Counted from the stretch's first letter, positions 10,401 through 21,170 are shown. The stretch: 64,000 nt of DNA from Acanthamoeba castellanii str. Neff (GCF_000313135.1 NW_004457712.1:426557-490556), one strand, 5' to 3'. Notes: generated from the letters alone by a model not told the origin. Made by a program: numbers and translations.

Positions 10401-12644
10401 TGTGGAAGCACGCCTCCATTGTACAGAAGTGCTGCGCTGGTACGACCATACTTCTTTCTCTCCTTTCTTTTTTGATGTCTATTGGCCAACGATGCATTCA
10501 TTTCGCTGCAGGAATTATCTTGGTCGAACTGTCCTTCTTCGTGTCTCCTGGCACCAAGTTCGTGACGAAGCGGGACATCGCGTGGCTGCTCAGCTTGGTC
10601 AACTCGGACGACATCGACGAGGGTGTGCTGCTCGGCGTACTTAAGCTCATAGGTGGCCTGTGCGAGACCAACTACGGCAAGGCCAGGTACTGCCCTTGGT
10701 GTCTGCCCTCATGGGGTTTGCATTGGCTGATCGGAAGCGTGTGCGATCGAGCAGGAAATGGATTCGCGCCTTGGACGGCGTCACTGCGCTGCTCAAGCTG
10801 ATTTGTGCGACCGATTCGCAGAACGCACAGTGGTTTGCTGCTCACACACTCAATGGTAAGTACCACCACGTCCTCTCGCGCCACACCTTGTGCTATCTAA
10901 TGTGGATCGGGTTTCGCATTGTCCGCCACAGGTTTATCGCTATTTGACTATGCCGGAGCCAAACGCATCGCGGAATGCACGTCGGTAGAATTGCCTGAAC
11001 CAGCCGCGGAGCTGTTGGTCGAGCCGGGAAGGGATCTGAAGGACAGGAAGTCCCTACCCTCGCTTGAGATCCTCCTCCGCCTCCTCAAATCCAACAACGG
11101 AGGTAAGTCAGCCCCTGTCCACCGCAAGCACGATTCCTGCTGACTCGTTGGCTGTTCCTTCTTTGGCACGCAGGTCCGCGTGTGGCTGCTTGCGACGCGC
11201 TAAGCAATCTTGTGCTTAACTATCCCAGTTGCCGTGATACGCTGCGTAGTCTTGGTATGTGAGCACTTCACCGCCTTGTGTTACGTGTACAAAGGTGGTG
11301 CTTGCTCTGACCCAGTGCATGCAGGTCTGATCGGGCTAGTGCGCGATATCATGGAGAGCTCGACGCATGCCACGTTGCAGTTCATTGCTGCGTCGACCTT
11401 GGCCTGCCTCATCGGATCCCGCTCCTCCTTCGTGCCTTCGCTGAGCAACCTCGCATCGCCCTCCTTCACCTTCCCCTCGCCCTCCTACCCCGGCTCCGGT
11501 TCCTTCACCCTGCCTTCGTTTTCGTTCTTCCTCTCTCCGTCTTCGTCATCGTCGTCTGTGAGGGACAGCGCTTCTTCGGTCTCGCCTCCTCCCTCCTCGC
11601 CCGATTCGGAATCCCTTTCGGCGCCGACCTCGCCCACGTCACGTACACGCCACCGGCGTTTTGAGGAGGAGAGCTCTCCGTCGACCGAAGAGAAGCAGCG
11701 AACGTCTACGCGCGACCGCAAGCTGGCTTCGTTCTTCTCGTCGCCTTCGTTCTTCCCCGTCGCTCGCTCCCGCTCGTCCGTTTCCATATTGGACAACAAG
11801 GACTTCATTCCTCACCTGGAGGAGCGCAGCGGCCGGGCAGCCCTAACGGCCTCGTCTCCCTGCAGCCGGCGGTTCGACGAGGAGGAGGACGGAGGCCAGG
11901 AGTACCACCGCAGTCACGATCATCACCACAACGATCAGCAGCATGGCAAGGACAAGGAGCTTCACGCGCTAGAGCAGCCGGGGCATCACCACCGCCATAA
12001 TAACGGCAACAGCGAGGCCTCGACGGTGCATCGCAACACCATCGCGAACGGCGGAAGCGGCATCAAGGGCAAGGCGCCGGTTCCCGAGGAGGAGGCGACA
12101 ACCGACAAGCCCCACGAGGCGAGCCGCCGGAAGTACCCTTTCCGGCGCGGCACGCTCTACGCACACGAGCTGGAGCTGATGAAGGGCAAGAAGGGGCTCC
12201 GCGGCATGCTCCACGAGCTGGTTCACACCAAGAATCGAGAGGTGCGTGGCCTCAGACCACACACACACACACACAAGGCTCACGCAACACGACACGACAC
12301 GACACTACACGCACACAACACAGGTGCAGTTCCAGGCGATCAAGGGTATCGGCACGCTCGGGAGCATGGACCAGGAGTGCCTGGAGGTGATTCTCGCCGA
12401 GGACGAGGGCCGAGCCATCGCGCACCTGGGCAAGTTTCTGGAGTGCACCAACTTCATGCTGCTGCGCGTGGCCGCCTTCTCGCTCTACTGCCTGTGCTCG
12501 ACCGCGAAGGCGCGCGAGGTGAGTCACCTCATCATCCGCCATCGCATCACCTCCAAGCTCAAGTCCGTCGCGGCCAATACCCGCGATGTCGCCGCCAAGG
12601 CTCTGGCCAAGAAGACCCTCAAGCTCGTCAAGAAGTACAAGTGA
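7427..12644 (+). CDS. F-box / MATH / armadillo-repeat protein
   Basis: Long gene with about 17 exons. The N-terminal F-box is seen as LDILPEELVAYVLHFLGPEE followed by CRQWRRLADSSPKWRDL. A MATH (TRAF-like) domain follows: GAFKWEIGGFRRKRAREKI, SSCFHVGGCTWRL, then SINEFRKNEEWGWGDFVAM and YGTLTIETFVVVSD. From about 8970 to 11400 come armadillo-type helical repeats (for example GGVPILLAALAPEA, GTLLNLQLCK, GGIAPLMKHL, VRDIMESSTHATLQFIAAST). A low-complexity Ser/Pro- and His-rich insert (about 11430-12120) interrupts the repeats, which resume at RGMLHELVHTK and end at a basic tail (KKTLKLVKKYK, stop 12642-12644). F-box proteins recruit substrates to SCF ubiquitin ligases; MATH and ARM would act as binding modules. 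Domain calls are by eye; the substrate is unknown. Confidence 0.78.
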
Positions 12645-12726
12645 CGGCCTTGCCGTGTATATTTATTTATTTTAGTGAAGAATAATTCCTGGCTCAGCCA
12701 GTCGAGAACTGAATCTAGATCCAACA

Positions 12727-13459
12727 TGTGCCGACGATGCCTCGTTCATGTATGCATCTCGTTTGATTGCATGTAGGCCTTGCGTGGACTGCCGCATGAT
12801 CTAATCTTTCCTTCGCTCTTGCGCACAGGTTTGCCCTCAACGGGTACCTGCCCCCCCCCAACTCTTTCTTCATCTTTTGTTCTCAACCCTCTCGCTTAGG
12901 ACCGGACGTGCCTGTCCAGCGGTAGCTACCTCCTCAACTTCAAAGGGTGCGGCAGTCTGCTTTCTTCTCCATGTCGCGTACGTCAGTGTACACGCTGAGC
13001 GCTGTGGGCCGCAGGTGCGGCGAGTGTGGAAAGATGGAGTTCATCAAAATAGCGGAGCTGGAGAAGAACGAGACCGAGACGGACGAGACGGTCACCTACC
13101 AGCACCAGTGCAGCGAGTGCAGCCACAAGATCGCCGACCACGAGTACACCTTCACCATCGACGGCGAGTACCAGGAGTATGCCATGGTACGGCCGGTCAC
13201 CAGCCTCATCTCTCGTTTTGAAGGCACCACCCTTCGCATACGCTCACGTTCTCCACATCCCATCGTGCTGCCCTAGAACTGTGTTCTGTGCGGGTACGGC
13301 GAGGACAGGGTGAGCATCATGCCCGACGTACGTCGACTCTGCTCGTGATCGTGGCCCCTCTCCCCAACCAACCCCACCCTAATCTCCGCTGGTCTGAGGC
13401 CTAATCTCTCGCCTCCTCGACAGGATCCAGAAAAGATTGCACAGTACGACATGTACTGA
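12727..13459 (+). CDS. CHURC1: Churchill-family zinc protein
   Basis: Small multi-exon gene. Exon 1 starts MCRRCLVH, followed by a micro-exon (VCPQR, about 12830-12844), then DRTCLSSGSYLLNFKGC, GECGKMEFIKI, VTYQHQCSECSHKIADHEYT and NCVLCGYGEDRVSIMPDDPE, ending at tga 13457-13459. The spacing of Cys pairs, the HEYTF block and the ILPDDP-like end match vertebrate Churchill almost throughout. Churchill binds several zinc ions and was described in vertebrates as a developmental regulator; its role in a unicellular amoeba is unknown. Length, about 112 residues, equals the family norm, which supports the micro-exon model. Confidence 0.86.
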
Positions 13460-13613
13460 GCCGGGCCACCGCAGGAGAGTACACGAGTCAGAGAGTGCAG
13501 TGTAACCGTTGCCTTCTATCTCCAAGGAGAAGCTCGAGTTGGACCGAAAGCTTTGCCTTCCTGCACTTCCACCAAACAATAAAAACAAACAAATAACCAA
13601 CACAGCTTGCGCC

Positions 13614-14926
13614 ATGGAGGCCCCCGAGGGCACGGTTGAGGTGTTGTACCCCCGCAGTGAAGCCGAAGCGAAAGCGAAAGCGAAAGCCAAGGCTGACGCT
13701 GAAGCTGAAGCCGAGCAAGAGGAGAAATACCCTCCTAGGAGGAGGAGGAAGGCCGGCAGTACTGCTCCTGCTACCAACTGGCGGGGTGTGGTGGACTACC
13801 AGCGCAACCCAGCCCCCTCCCTCGAGGCAGGTGTGGAGCCCGTCCCTCCAGACGTGGCGGCCAAGGTCAAGGGGAACAACTTCTGGTTCAACGTCCGCGC
13901 GCTGGCCGGGTGCAAGAGCAGCGACCTGCGGCGGATCGCCAACGAGTACGCTGTCGGCTCCCCTGAACAACAAGCGGCGGACACAGACAATCCCTGTCGA
14001 GGCAACGCACTGAGCATTGTCCTGTTGGGCTGCGAGAGCTACGACCGGTTGGTCATACTCAACGGCATCATAGCCGCTGCCCTCGACCGTCAGCGGGGTA
14101 CTCCCCCATTCTATGCTTGTGCCACCATCATCTCACCGCGCCTGTCAACCAACACCATGCAGGGGACATTCCCGACTTGCAGCCACACCGGTTCTCGGCG
14201 CACACGAAGGGCTACACCCTCAGGCTGGAGAACGCCAAGCTACGATTCACCGACGTGCGGTGGCTCACCCTCGACGAGAGCCTAACGAACGAGATGGTGA
14301 GGTTGGCCCAGCGCGGAGCGACCAACGAGGAGCCGGCTGTGCCCTTGGTCAGTCCCGCGCGGGCGGTCCTGAATGACATGCGGGTCGATGTGGCGCTGAT
14401 CGTCCTGCGCAACACCACCAGTGAAGAGGGGCTACGGCACTACATCGACATGGCCCAGTCGCTCGATGATGTGCCATACGTGTTCGTGGTGGCTCAAGCA
14501 TTCCCCCTGCGAGAGTTTGACGAGCGTGGTTGGAGACGGAAGCTCGACAACACCTCGGCGCCCATCGTTCCCCTCCAGTTCTACGACAATCCGACGGCCG
14601 GCGAGTTGATGAACAGTCGCTACCTCCACCTTCTCCTCCTCACCATCTCCCAGGCCGAGATCCGAGGTTGCTAGCTCATCTCCTCTCTCGCATTGCGATG
14701 TGAGCTGCTCACCGGCGTCCGTGCGTCTGCAGCCCACTTGAAAGGCAAGGAATCGCAGGGTCTCCAAGCTGTGGAGGCTGCAGCCAGAGAAGCAGTGCCG
14801 GATGCGTCAGAGCCGACTGTTGTCACCCCACGCGGCTCGAGCCCGGGCATAACGGCGCTCCTTTCCTTCCTCTTGGGCGTGCTGAGCACCCTCTTCGTTG
14901 TCTTGCTCGTCCGCATCCTCTCATGA
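13614..14926 (+). CDS. Tail-anchored GTPase-like protein with degenerate P-loop
   Basis: Three exons from the ATG at 13614. An Ala/Lys/Glu repeat stretch (about residues 18-40) precedes a core with the order of a small GTPase domain: a hydrophobic strand plus turn, ALSIVLLGCESYDRLVILNG, where the P-loop should be but without GKS/T; FTDVRWLTLDES at the switch II place; ALIVLRNT and PYVFVVAQAF near the base-recognition strand without a proper NKxD. The C terminus is a single hydrophobic helix (ALLSFLLGVLSTLFVVLLV) two residues from the stop, typical of tail-anchored ER or mitochondrial outer-membrane proteins. The frame is kept across both introns (RQRG/GDIPDL and EIR/AHLKGKE). The GTPase link is inference; tail anchoring is visible. 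Confidence 0.62.
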
Positions 14927-15003
14927 AGAAGAAGCACCAGCTCCCAGGTCCCTTATGACAAGAAAGCACAAAACAAAAAGAACGGAAGAAGGGTTCATTT
15001 GGC

Positions 15004-15378
15004 TTAGTTGTAGCGGATGCCAGAGAGCGGCTGGGTCTCCTCCACCTCGACGTCGCCGCCCGCAGGGGGGTCGCACATGCCACCCTGGGCGCAGATGGCC
15101 TGGGCCGACATCCCGCTCAGAAGGTCCTTGATAACGATAGGCAGATAGGTCTGGAAGGCATAGTCGCAGTCTCTCTTGATTTCGGGCGTGGCGGCGGCGC
15201 ACAGGGTCTCGGCAATGCCAATGATTTGCGTTTGGTTGTAGTTGAGCTGCACAAAGCCGTCGACGAACTTGACCCCGAACTCGCAGAAAGAGCACACGAT
15301 GGGGTTGACGGCCGATGCCGAGGAGGAGAAGGCCAGCACGACGGCCACGCTAATCAGGAGCCACGAGAGGATCTTCAT
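15004..15378 (-). CDS. Saposin B-type secreted protein
   Basis: Single-exon gene, ATG at 15378. Signal peptide MKILSWLLISVAVVLAFSSS is followed by one saposin domain with the six-Cys pattern (CSFC, then ETLC, RDC, and AICAQGGMC) and an acidic Pro/Gly tail. Saposin-like proteins bind or perturb lipids; in amoebae some members (amoebapore type) act on membranes of phagocytosed bacteria and others help lysosomal lipid breakdown. Sequence alone does not separate these roles. One sequon (NQTQ) lies inside the domain. Confidence 0.8.
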   Translation of the reverse strand: MKILSWLLISVAVVLAFSSSASAVNPIVCSFCEFGVKFVDGFVQLNYNQTQIIGIAETLCAAATPEIKRDCDYAFQTYLPIVIKDLLSGMSAQAICAQGGMCDPPAGGDVEVEETQPLSGIRYN

Positions 15379-15487
15379 CTTGTTGTTTGTTGTTAACACT
15401 TGTCAAACAAAAACAAACCAAAACAAGCATTTCAGTTCTAGACCCCTCTTTGGCGACCTTTTATGGTAGTGAGCGCATGGGGCAGAC

Positions 15488-16756
15488 CTATTGCCACCAG
15501 AAACTGATGGAGAAGCTTCGCGACAATGACCGGACATAGTGCCAGTGGCCTGCACACAAGCTCGGTGTGGTTAGTTAGCACACTGGCTCCATCAACGTGC
15601 GCACACGGCCACCAACAGACAGTACCCTTGGGAATGTACAGCATTTGGCCGGCACCGAGCACGCACTCGAGGTAGGGCGCGTCGGCAAAGCGTGGGTAGT
15701 AGTCCAGGTTGGGATTCTCTGCATCGACCTGCTCATGCGAGAGACGACACGATCAGCGGCGCGCGTCGGGAATGGTAGAAAGTTGACGACGATGGTGGGT
15801 ATTGCGTTCAACCTGAGACGAGTTCTTTCTGGTGAAGTCGGCAAAGGGGTAGAGGCACGCTTGATGGCGCGGGTGGTAGATGCGAATGTACTTGCTACCC
15901 ACCACTTGCGCCAGACAGTTGTGGTACGGGTCCTTGTGCAACGGGCTCACCGTTCCCTGCAACCACCAACACAGGCCATGGGTGTGAGCTCAACACAATG
16001 TTTGCCTTCGTCAAGTGTCACTCGAATCCTACCTGAGGTCCGAGCCAAGCGTGAGTGCCGTAGTAGTCGCCTCTGTATGGGGAGGGCATGAAGTTGAGTG
16101 ATCAGTGGATGATGATGATGATGGTGGTGGTGGTGGTGATGAGCAGGAGCACCGGCCCAGACGACAGAAGGCGGGAATCTCAAAGTCCTGTTGAAGAGAG
16201 GGGATGGCATCGAACAGTCGGAACTGGGCCAAGTAGCCCACGGCCGCGCCCTGACTGCGCCCGCCGGTCGATGCTGTGTCTGTGCCTCGCTCAGCCTTCT
16301 CTGTCCCCCACACGCACAAGAAGTTAAGACTTAAGCATCGGCTGTTGGGTGGGTTGCATGCGCAGTATCGGTACCGAGGTTGTCGAGGTACGAGGTGAAG
16401 GAGACGTGACGATGCTCCATTTCGGGATCCAAATAGGTTGATCCCTGCTCAATGGGCACCACCACCTCGTCCGAGGGTTCAGCGGCATCTGTTGTGGCTC
16501 TCCGTCGCAAGTGGTCGAGATCGGCCCATAATCGCAGGGCGGGCCAGTGATCGATTGCCTGCGTGAGCACGACTGGCTGTTCTGCCTTCATGTAATCCAT
16601 CTCAAATCGTTCCAGCTCTACATTTTCTACCCTCGGAACTTGTGCAGATTGCCCATTTTCTGCTTGGGCAAGTGAGGAGAAGGGTCGTGCCGTATGGGCA
16701 GCCACAAGCGAGGACCGCCCCACGCAACTCGCAAGCCTCCTCGCCACTTTACTCAT
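15488..16756 (-). CDS. JmjC-domain oxygenase, KDM8/JMJD5-like, mitochondrial-type leader
   Basis: Minus-strand gene with at least six exons, ATG at 16756. The N terminus ([16 protein letters not shown], then [11 protein letters not shown]) is basic and acid-free, like a mitochondrial presequence. Next is a KDM8-like segment ([19 protein letters not shown]). The JmjC core shows [20 protein letters not shown], with the HxD pair binding Fe(II), then [10 protein letters not shown]. After the last intron, [20 protein letters not shown] carries the distal His and ends at tag 15488-15490. This C-terminal block closely follows human KDM8. The family uses 2-oxoglutarate and O2 to hydroxylate proteins. 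A DYYPRF segment before the last beta strand also fits. Organelle targeting is inferred from the leader only. Confidence 0.78.
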
Positions 16757-16822
16757 CTATCTCTAGAGTTCGAAATTTGAACAAAGGGCGCCCGTTTGGA
16801 TTTGAAACACAAAAGAACACAA

Positions 16823-18218
16823 CTACTCGGAGGGCAGAGTGGCGATGAAGCTCTGCAGCACCTGGAGGGAAGGGGATGAAGGGAACTTGTCGAAGAAGCT
16901 CACACCTGCCTCTCCGCACGTCGTCAAGTTTGGATCGAGCGGTACTCGGCCGATGAACGGAACCTGCCGGTGGCTCGTTAGCGCAGTGCGCAGGCCACAC
17001 AGATACTAAAGATCAAGGCGACAAGCGCGTACCCCCATGTCTTTGGCCATGGCCTCGCCGCCACCGGTGGAGAAGATGTTTGTCACCTCCTAAAGCACGA
17101 TAGAAGGTTAGAAGTGAGGTCGGGAAGGCGAGAGAGGCAACCCATAAGAATGATGAGAAAGTAGAACCTGGCAGCACGGACAGACGAAGCCGCTCATGTT
17201 CTCCACAACGCCCAGCACAGGCAGTCCGATCTTCTTGCAGAAGCTGATTTCCTTTCGCACGTCCGACAACGACACGCCCTGGTGAAGAGAGTGCGTAAGG
17301 AAGTGAGTTTGCAGAACTGCATCTGGCTACGAGCTCTAGTCGTACCTGCGGTGTGGTTACAATCACCGCGCCGTCCGGATTGAACGAGCCCAGGTACTGT
17401 GTCACTGAGATGTGCTCGTCGGATGTGCCTGCGAGAAGACGAACGTGGATGTAAGTACAACGCGGGTGCGCCAGATAGATGATTGTGGGGGCGTACCTGG
17501 CGGCGTGTCGATCACCAGATAGTCGAGATCGCCCCAGCACACGTCCTCCAGGAACTGCTTGATGACAGCTGCACCACACCAAGCGTGAGCATTGGCTTGG
17601 CTGTGGCGGCGGCAGCAGCCAGCCTTAAGGGAACTGAACAAAGAGTACCGTTCTTCTTGGGACCTCGCCACACCACAGGCACGTCTGGACTGTCCAGCAG
17701 AAAGCCGATGGACATCACGCTGAGGCGCTGCTCCTTGTCTGCAAACACAGGAACCCACCTACTCATTCCGCGTGTGCCGCAAGCATCAGTATCCCGGCCA
17801 ACACTGTCCCGTGGCCCAGACACTTGGTTAGTGCAGGCGCGTACCCTTCCGACGCCTGGTGCACGGACTTGTCCTTGAGAGCGAGCAATGTGGGCACGCT
17901 GGGGCCACACAGGTCGATGTCCAACAGGCCCACCTGCCACCCGCCGACGCAGCAGCTGTTCGTGAGCTAAAGTGTGCACTGAGTAAGTCATGTGGCCAGG
18001 TAGCGAACTCACCTTCTTCCCGGCCTTGACAAGAGCGAGGGCCAACTGCGTCGAGACCGTGCTCTTGCCCACGCCACCCTTCCCGGAGAGTACCAAAATC
18101 TTATGCTTGATGCGCCCCATTCGCTCCACCATCTCTGCAGAGATGGAAAGTGCGTCAGAACTTAGTTGTACATCTCCTCGGCAAAGTAGGGAGGAGTACT
18201 CGCGGAGGGCTCCTGCAT
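16823..18218 (-). CDS. NUBP1: NUBP1/Nbp35-type Fe-S scaffold P-loop ATPase
   Basis: Minus-strand gene with about nine exons. [16 protein letters not shown] is the Mrp/NBP35 P-loop with deviant Walker A. Then come [61 protein letters not shown] (the CxxC that binds the bridging Fe-S cluster) and [11 protein letters not shown], ending LPSE at 16823. [16 protein letters not shown] and GRVPLDP favour NUBP1 over NUBP2 or the mitochondrial NUBPL. The start is inferred: ATG at 18218 gives MQEPSA, spliced (donor about 18200) to KMVERMGR. This model lacks the N-terminal four-Cys cluster of classical NUBP1. It is divergent from EMC8/9, 127 bp away. Confidence 0.82.
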
Positions 18219-18345
18219 GGCTTGGCCGAGTGTTGTGGAATAGCTCGATCTGGAGTGACGGCTGTGCAGGAAACTTTTCGCTCGGCGAGAAACGCAAAGA
18301 GAAACGCCGACTGCAAATCGCCGCAGATTGAAGTGGAGGAAAGAG
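18219..18345. promoter_or_regulatory. Compact bidirectional promoter NUBP1 / EMC8-9
   Basis: Only 127 bp separate the two divergent start codons, so regulatory sequence must be shared or overlap the 5' exons. No individual site identified. Confidence 0.4.
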
Positions 18346-19378
18346 ATGAGCAAGGGACAACAAAAGAGTTTTGTGGTGGCCGGCGATGCCTACGCCAAGA
18401 TTGTTATGCACATTAACAAATACCCGTATCTTGCGGTAAATGGAGTGCTGCTGGGGTCAAAATCTAATGGCGACGCCGCGATTCGAATCGTGGATTACAT
18501 TCCCTTCTTTCATGGAGCCACTCTAGCCCCCATGCTTGAGGCTGCCATGATGCTCGTACGTGCCATTCTGCCACTCCTACTGCACCCCATTGATAGTCTG
18601 TGGTTGCTCAATCCGATTTCATCCACAGGTTGAAGAGCGCGCCACCGAGCAGCAGCTGAGCATCGGTAACCACCACCTTTCCCTTTCCTCCTCTTGCCTG
18701 TTTGATCTGTGCGCTCTGCGGTGGCTCTCCTGCTCACGCCTGAGTCACCAGTGGGGTACTTCCATGCCAATGAGCTCGCTGACGACACCGAGCTGAGCCC
18801 GCTGGCAATCAGCATCGGCTCCAAGATCAGCAAGCAGTTCGCGGGCGCTTGCGTCCTTTTGGTGAGCCCTCAGCCATCGCCCAACCGGTGCTCATGTTGT
18901 CATCATGAAGTCTGATCGTCCCTTTCCAAAACAATAGTACGACGGAACCCTGGCAAAGGAGAGCAAGCACACACTGGCTGTCAGGGTAAGCACAACGATG
19001 ATCATGCCCCGGAAGCGCACGCTGCACGCTGCAGTTGGCACATTGCCTCTTGCACGCCGCTCATAATCGCGCGGTGTTATGATGCTGTACAGGGGTACCT
19101 CCGAGAGGGCGAGGGGTGGCACGACAAGAGCAAGAACTTCAGCCTCGATGAGGCATACGACACGGCCCAGCTTGCGTCCCTGGCCAAGGATTGTCAGCGG
19201 TGCGCACTTCTTCTTTCCTCTCAAAAGTGGTGCTGGCCTCACTGTGAAAGCTTTTGCTTCTTCCTTTGGCGTGCCACCCCACAGGCTTCAAGATTTTGAT
19301 AACCACCTGGAGGATGCTTCGAACGACTTCTTCAACCTCCGACTCTTTGAGCAGCCGGAGCCCAAGAAAAGGAAGTGA
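18346..19378 (+). CDS. EMC8: ER membrane complex subunit 8/9
   Basis: Plus-strand gene with about six exons from ATG 18346. MPN-like fold without catalytic metal ligands: AYAKIVMHINKYPYLAVNGV, DYIPFFHGATLAPMLEAAM, VGYFHANELADD, then LQDFDNHLEDASNDFFN and a basic tail, stop 19376-19378. Each block lines up with human EMC8/EMC9 (KYPHCAVNG, IPLFHG, APMLE, GYYQANE, DFDNHLDD). The ER membrane complex inserts tail-anchored and multipass proteins; EMC8/9 sits on its cytosolic face. A single gene is expected outside vertebrates, so the EMC8 symbol stands for EMC8/9. Confidence 0.88.
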
Positions 19379-19438
19379 GCGAATGCGACGTGGTGCTCGT
19401 GCAGGCAGGCAACAACAACGAAAAATGAAAACCGGTGT

Positions 19439-20293
19439 TCACGCCAGCTCTTCTTCTGGTGTGCTGTATGTGGACGAGTCCAGCGCGCTGCGTTCCTTTC
19501 GTCCTCCGGTCCCTTGAGCGAGCTCCTCTCGCATACTCGCTCGGCCTTCATTTCCGTAGTCCTCGTACGCTTCCCACACCAGCCCTCTACCCTCGCTGTG
19601 GCTCTCGTCTCCTGTTAGTGGCGATGATGCTGCCGCTGTGGTGGAGAGAGGCGCCGATTTCCAGGGGAGCTTGAGGTTGTGCGCGGCCGGCCCGGCGTAC
19701 ATCGATGCCACTTCCAAGCATGCCACCATGAAGAGCGGACGCGCCAAGTCCCCTGCGGTTGCCGATAATGACGATAAGCGCGCAGCTGACACAGCCGAGA
19801 AAGGAGCCGGCACGCACCCGCCACAGCGAACGGGTCCACGTAGTGCGTGTGCGCGTTCTCCGCTCCTACCATCCGCGTCACTCGGAAGATCGACTGTGCC
19901 TTACCCACCAGCCCCACTCCAAAGCCCAGGATGTAGCCCAGCCCTGGAGGGGTGGTCGCCCCCGTGTCAGCGCCCTCACGTCAGAGGCTTGCAAAAAGAA
20001 ACTGTCTCCGCACCGGTGTGGAGGGCGAGGGTGCGTATGGCATGTTCGGTGGTGGGGTACTCCTTCTTTTTATGCTCTGTTGTGGTTGTAAGTGGCGCGG
20101 CAGGGTCCTCCTGCCGAGGTGCAGCCGCTTGCTTTTGACGGTAGGAGATCTCCTCATCTGTGCCCTCGTCCTCTGCACTTGCATCGAACCGGCCATCGTT
20201 GCCGTACTTCTCTGCGCCTTCCTCCTGGGCTTCGAGGTCGATGCTTTCGTCCTCCCGCCGCCACTGCGGCACTGCATCTGTGGTCTTGTGCAT
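19439..20293 (-). CDS. Hypothetical protein with a hydrophobic Gly-rich segment
   Basis: Minus strand, ATG at 20293 ([15 protein letters not shown]). An acidic, charged N-terminal half is followed after an intron by [20 protein letters not shown] and [21 protein letters not shown] second short intron leads to [20 protein letters not shown], with the frame running to a stop at 19439. The Gly-rich hydrophobic run (near 19880-19925) could be a membrane or amphipathic segment. I do not recognise the family. Exon joins depend on a donor at HTG/gtgcgg near 20010 and are uncertain. It is convergent with EMC8/9 and divergent from U1-C. Confidence 0.45.
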
Positions 20294-20411
20294 GCGTCCT
20301 ATTATTCCTATTTTTTCCCTCAGGCTTTTCTTGAACACGGGAGAGGGAAATAGAAATGGCAGAGAAAAGGAGCAAGACCGATTTGTCAAATACATCGAGA
20401 GCGCAGGAAGG

Positions 20412-21170
20412 ATGCCGAAGTACTACTGCGACTATTGCGACGTGTTCCTCACGCACGACTCGCCATCAGTGCGAAAGTCGCATAACGATGGATGGAAGCA
20501 CAAGGCCGCCGTGCGTGCCTACTACGCGCAATTCGAGCAGGATCTTACGCAGAGCCTCATCCAGCAGAAGATCAAGGAATACCAAGAGGGCAAAAGTACA
20601 CTCCCCCCCGCCCGCCCTCAGCGTTCGCCTATGCTAATTCGATCCTTGTTTTTTCAGCTGGATTTGGCCCTGGCCACATGCCCTCGGGTCCGCTTGTGAT
20701 CAATCCGCACGCTCCCCCTCCCGGCATGGGCGGTCCCGGCATGATGCGACCCCCTATGATGGGCGGTCCTGGCATGCTTCCCCCTCCCGGCATGATGCCG
20801 CCCGGTATGCCTCCGCACGGCTTCCCCGGCTTTCCTGGTCACTTCCCCGGTGCTCCCGGCGGCCCGCCTCCCGGCATGGGCGCTCCTGGTGGCGAGGGAG
20901 CCGACAGCGGCCACAAGCGATCGCACGACGAGAGCCAGGCGACGGACCACCAGCGCATGGGCTTCCCACCCGGACCGCACCACGGAGGACCTCCGGGCGG
21001 CTTCCCGGGGCACATGGGCGGTATGCCGCCCGGCGGGTTCCCTGGCGGCCCGCCTCCTGGCTACCCCCCCGTACGGTGGTGGCCCTGGACCCGCGGGTGG
21101 GCAGCAGCACGACGACCCGACCAAGCGCAGGCGGCTAGACGACGACGAGGACGATGGCTATGAGCAGTAG
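20412..21170 (+). CDS. SNRPC: U1 snRNP protein C (with apparent 1-base frame break)
   Basis: Two-exon gene. ATG 20412 opens [20 protein letters not shown], the matrin/U1-C C2H2 zinc finger (CxxC, then SHNDGWKH), which contacts the U1 snRNA/5' splice-site duplex. A short intron (about 20596-20657) follows EYQEGK; exon 2 is a Pro/Gly/Met-rich tail ([14 protein letters not shown] and similar) as in all U1-C proteins. At the C7 run at 21064-21070 the frame breaks: downstream the natural continuation ([20 protein letters not shown] and an acidic end at tag 21168-21170) is in another frame. A 34-bp intron would restore frame but is implausibly short. The gene is otherwise normal. Confidence 0.88.

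Noticed and set aside
18162..18353. Longer NUBP1 N terminus resembling a mitochondrial presequence
   Set aside because: This frame opens with TTG, not ATG, and overlaps the EMC8/9 start. The first ATG gives only MQEPSA.
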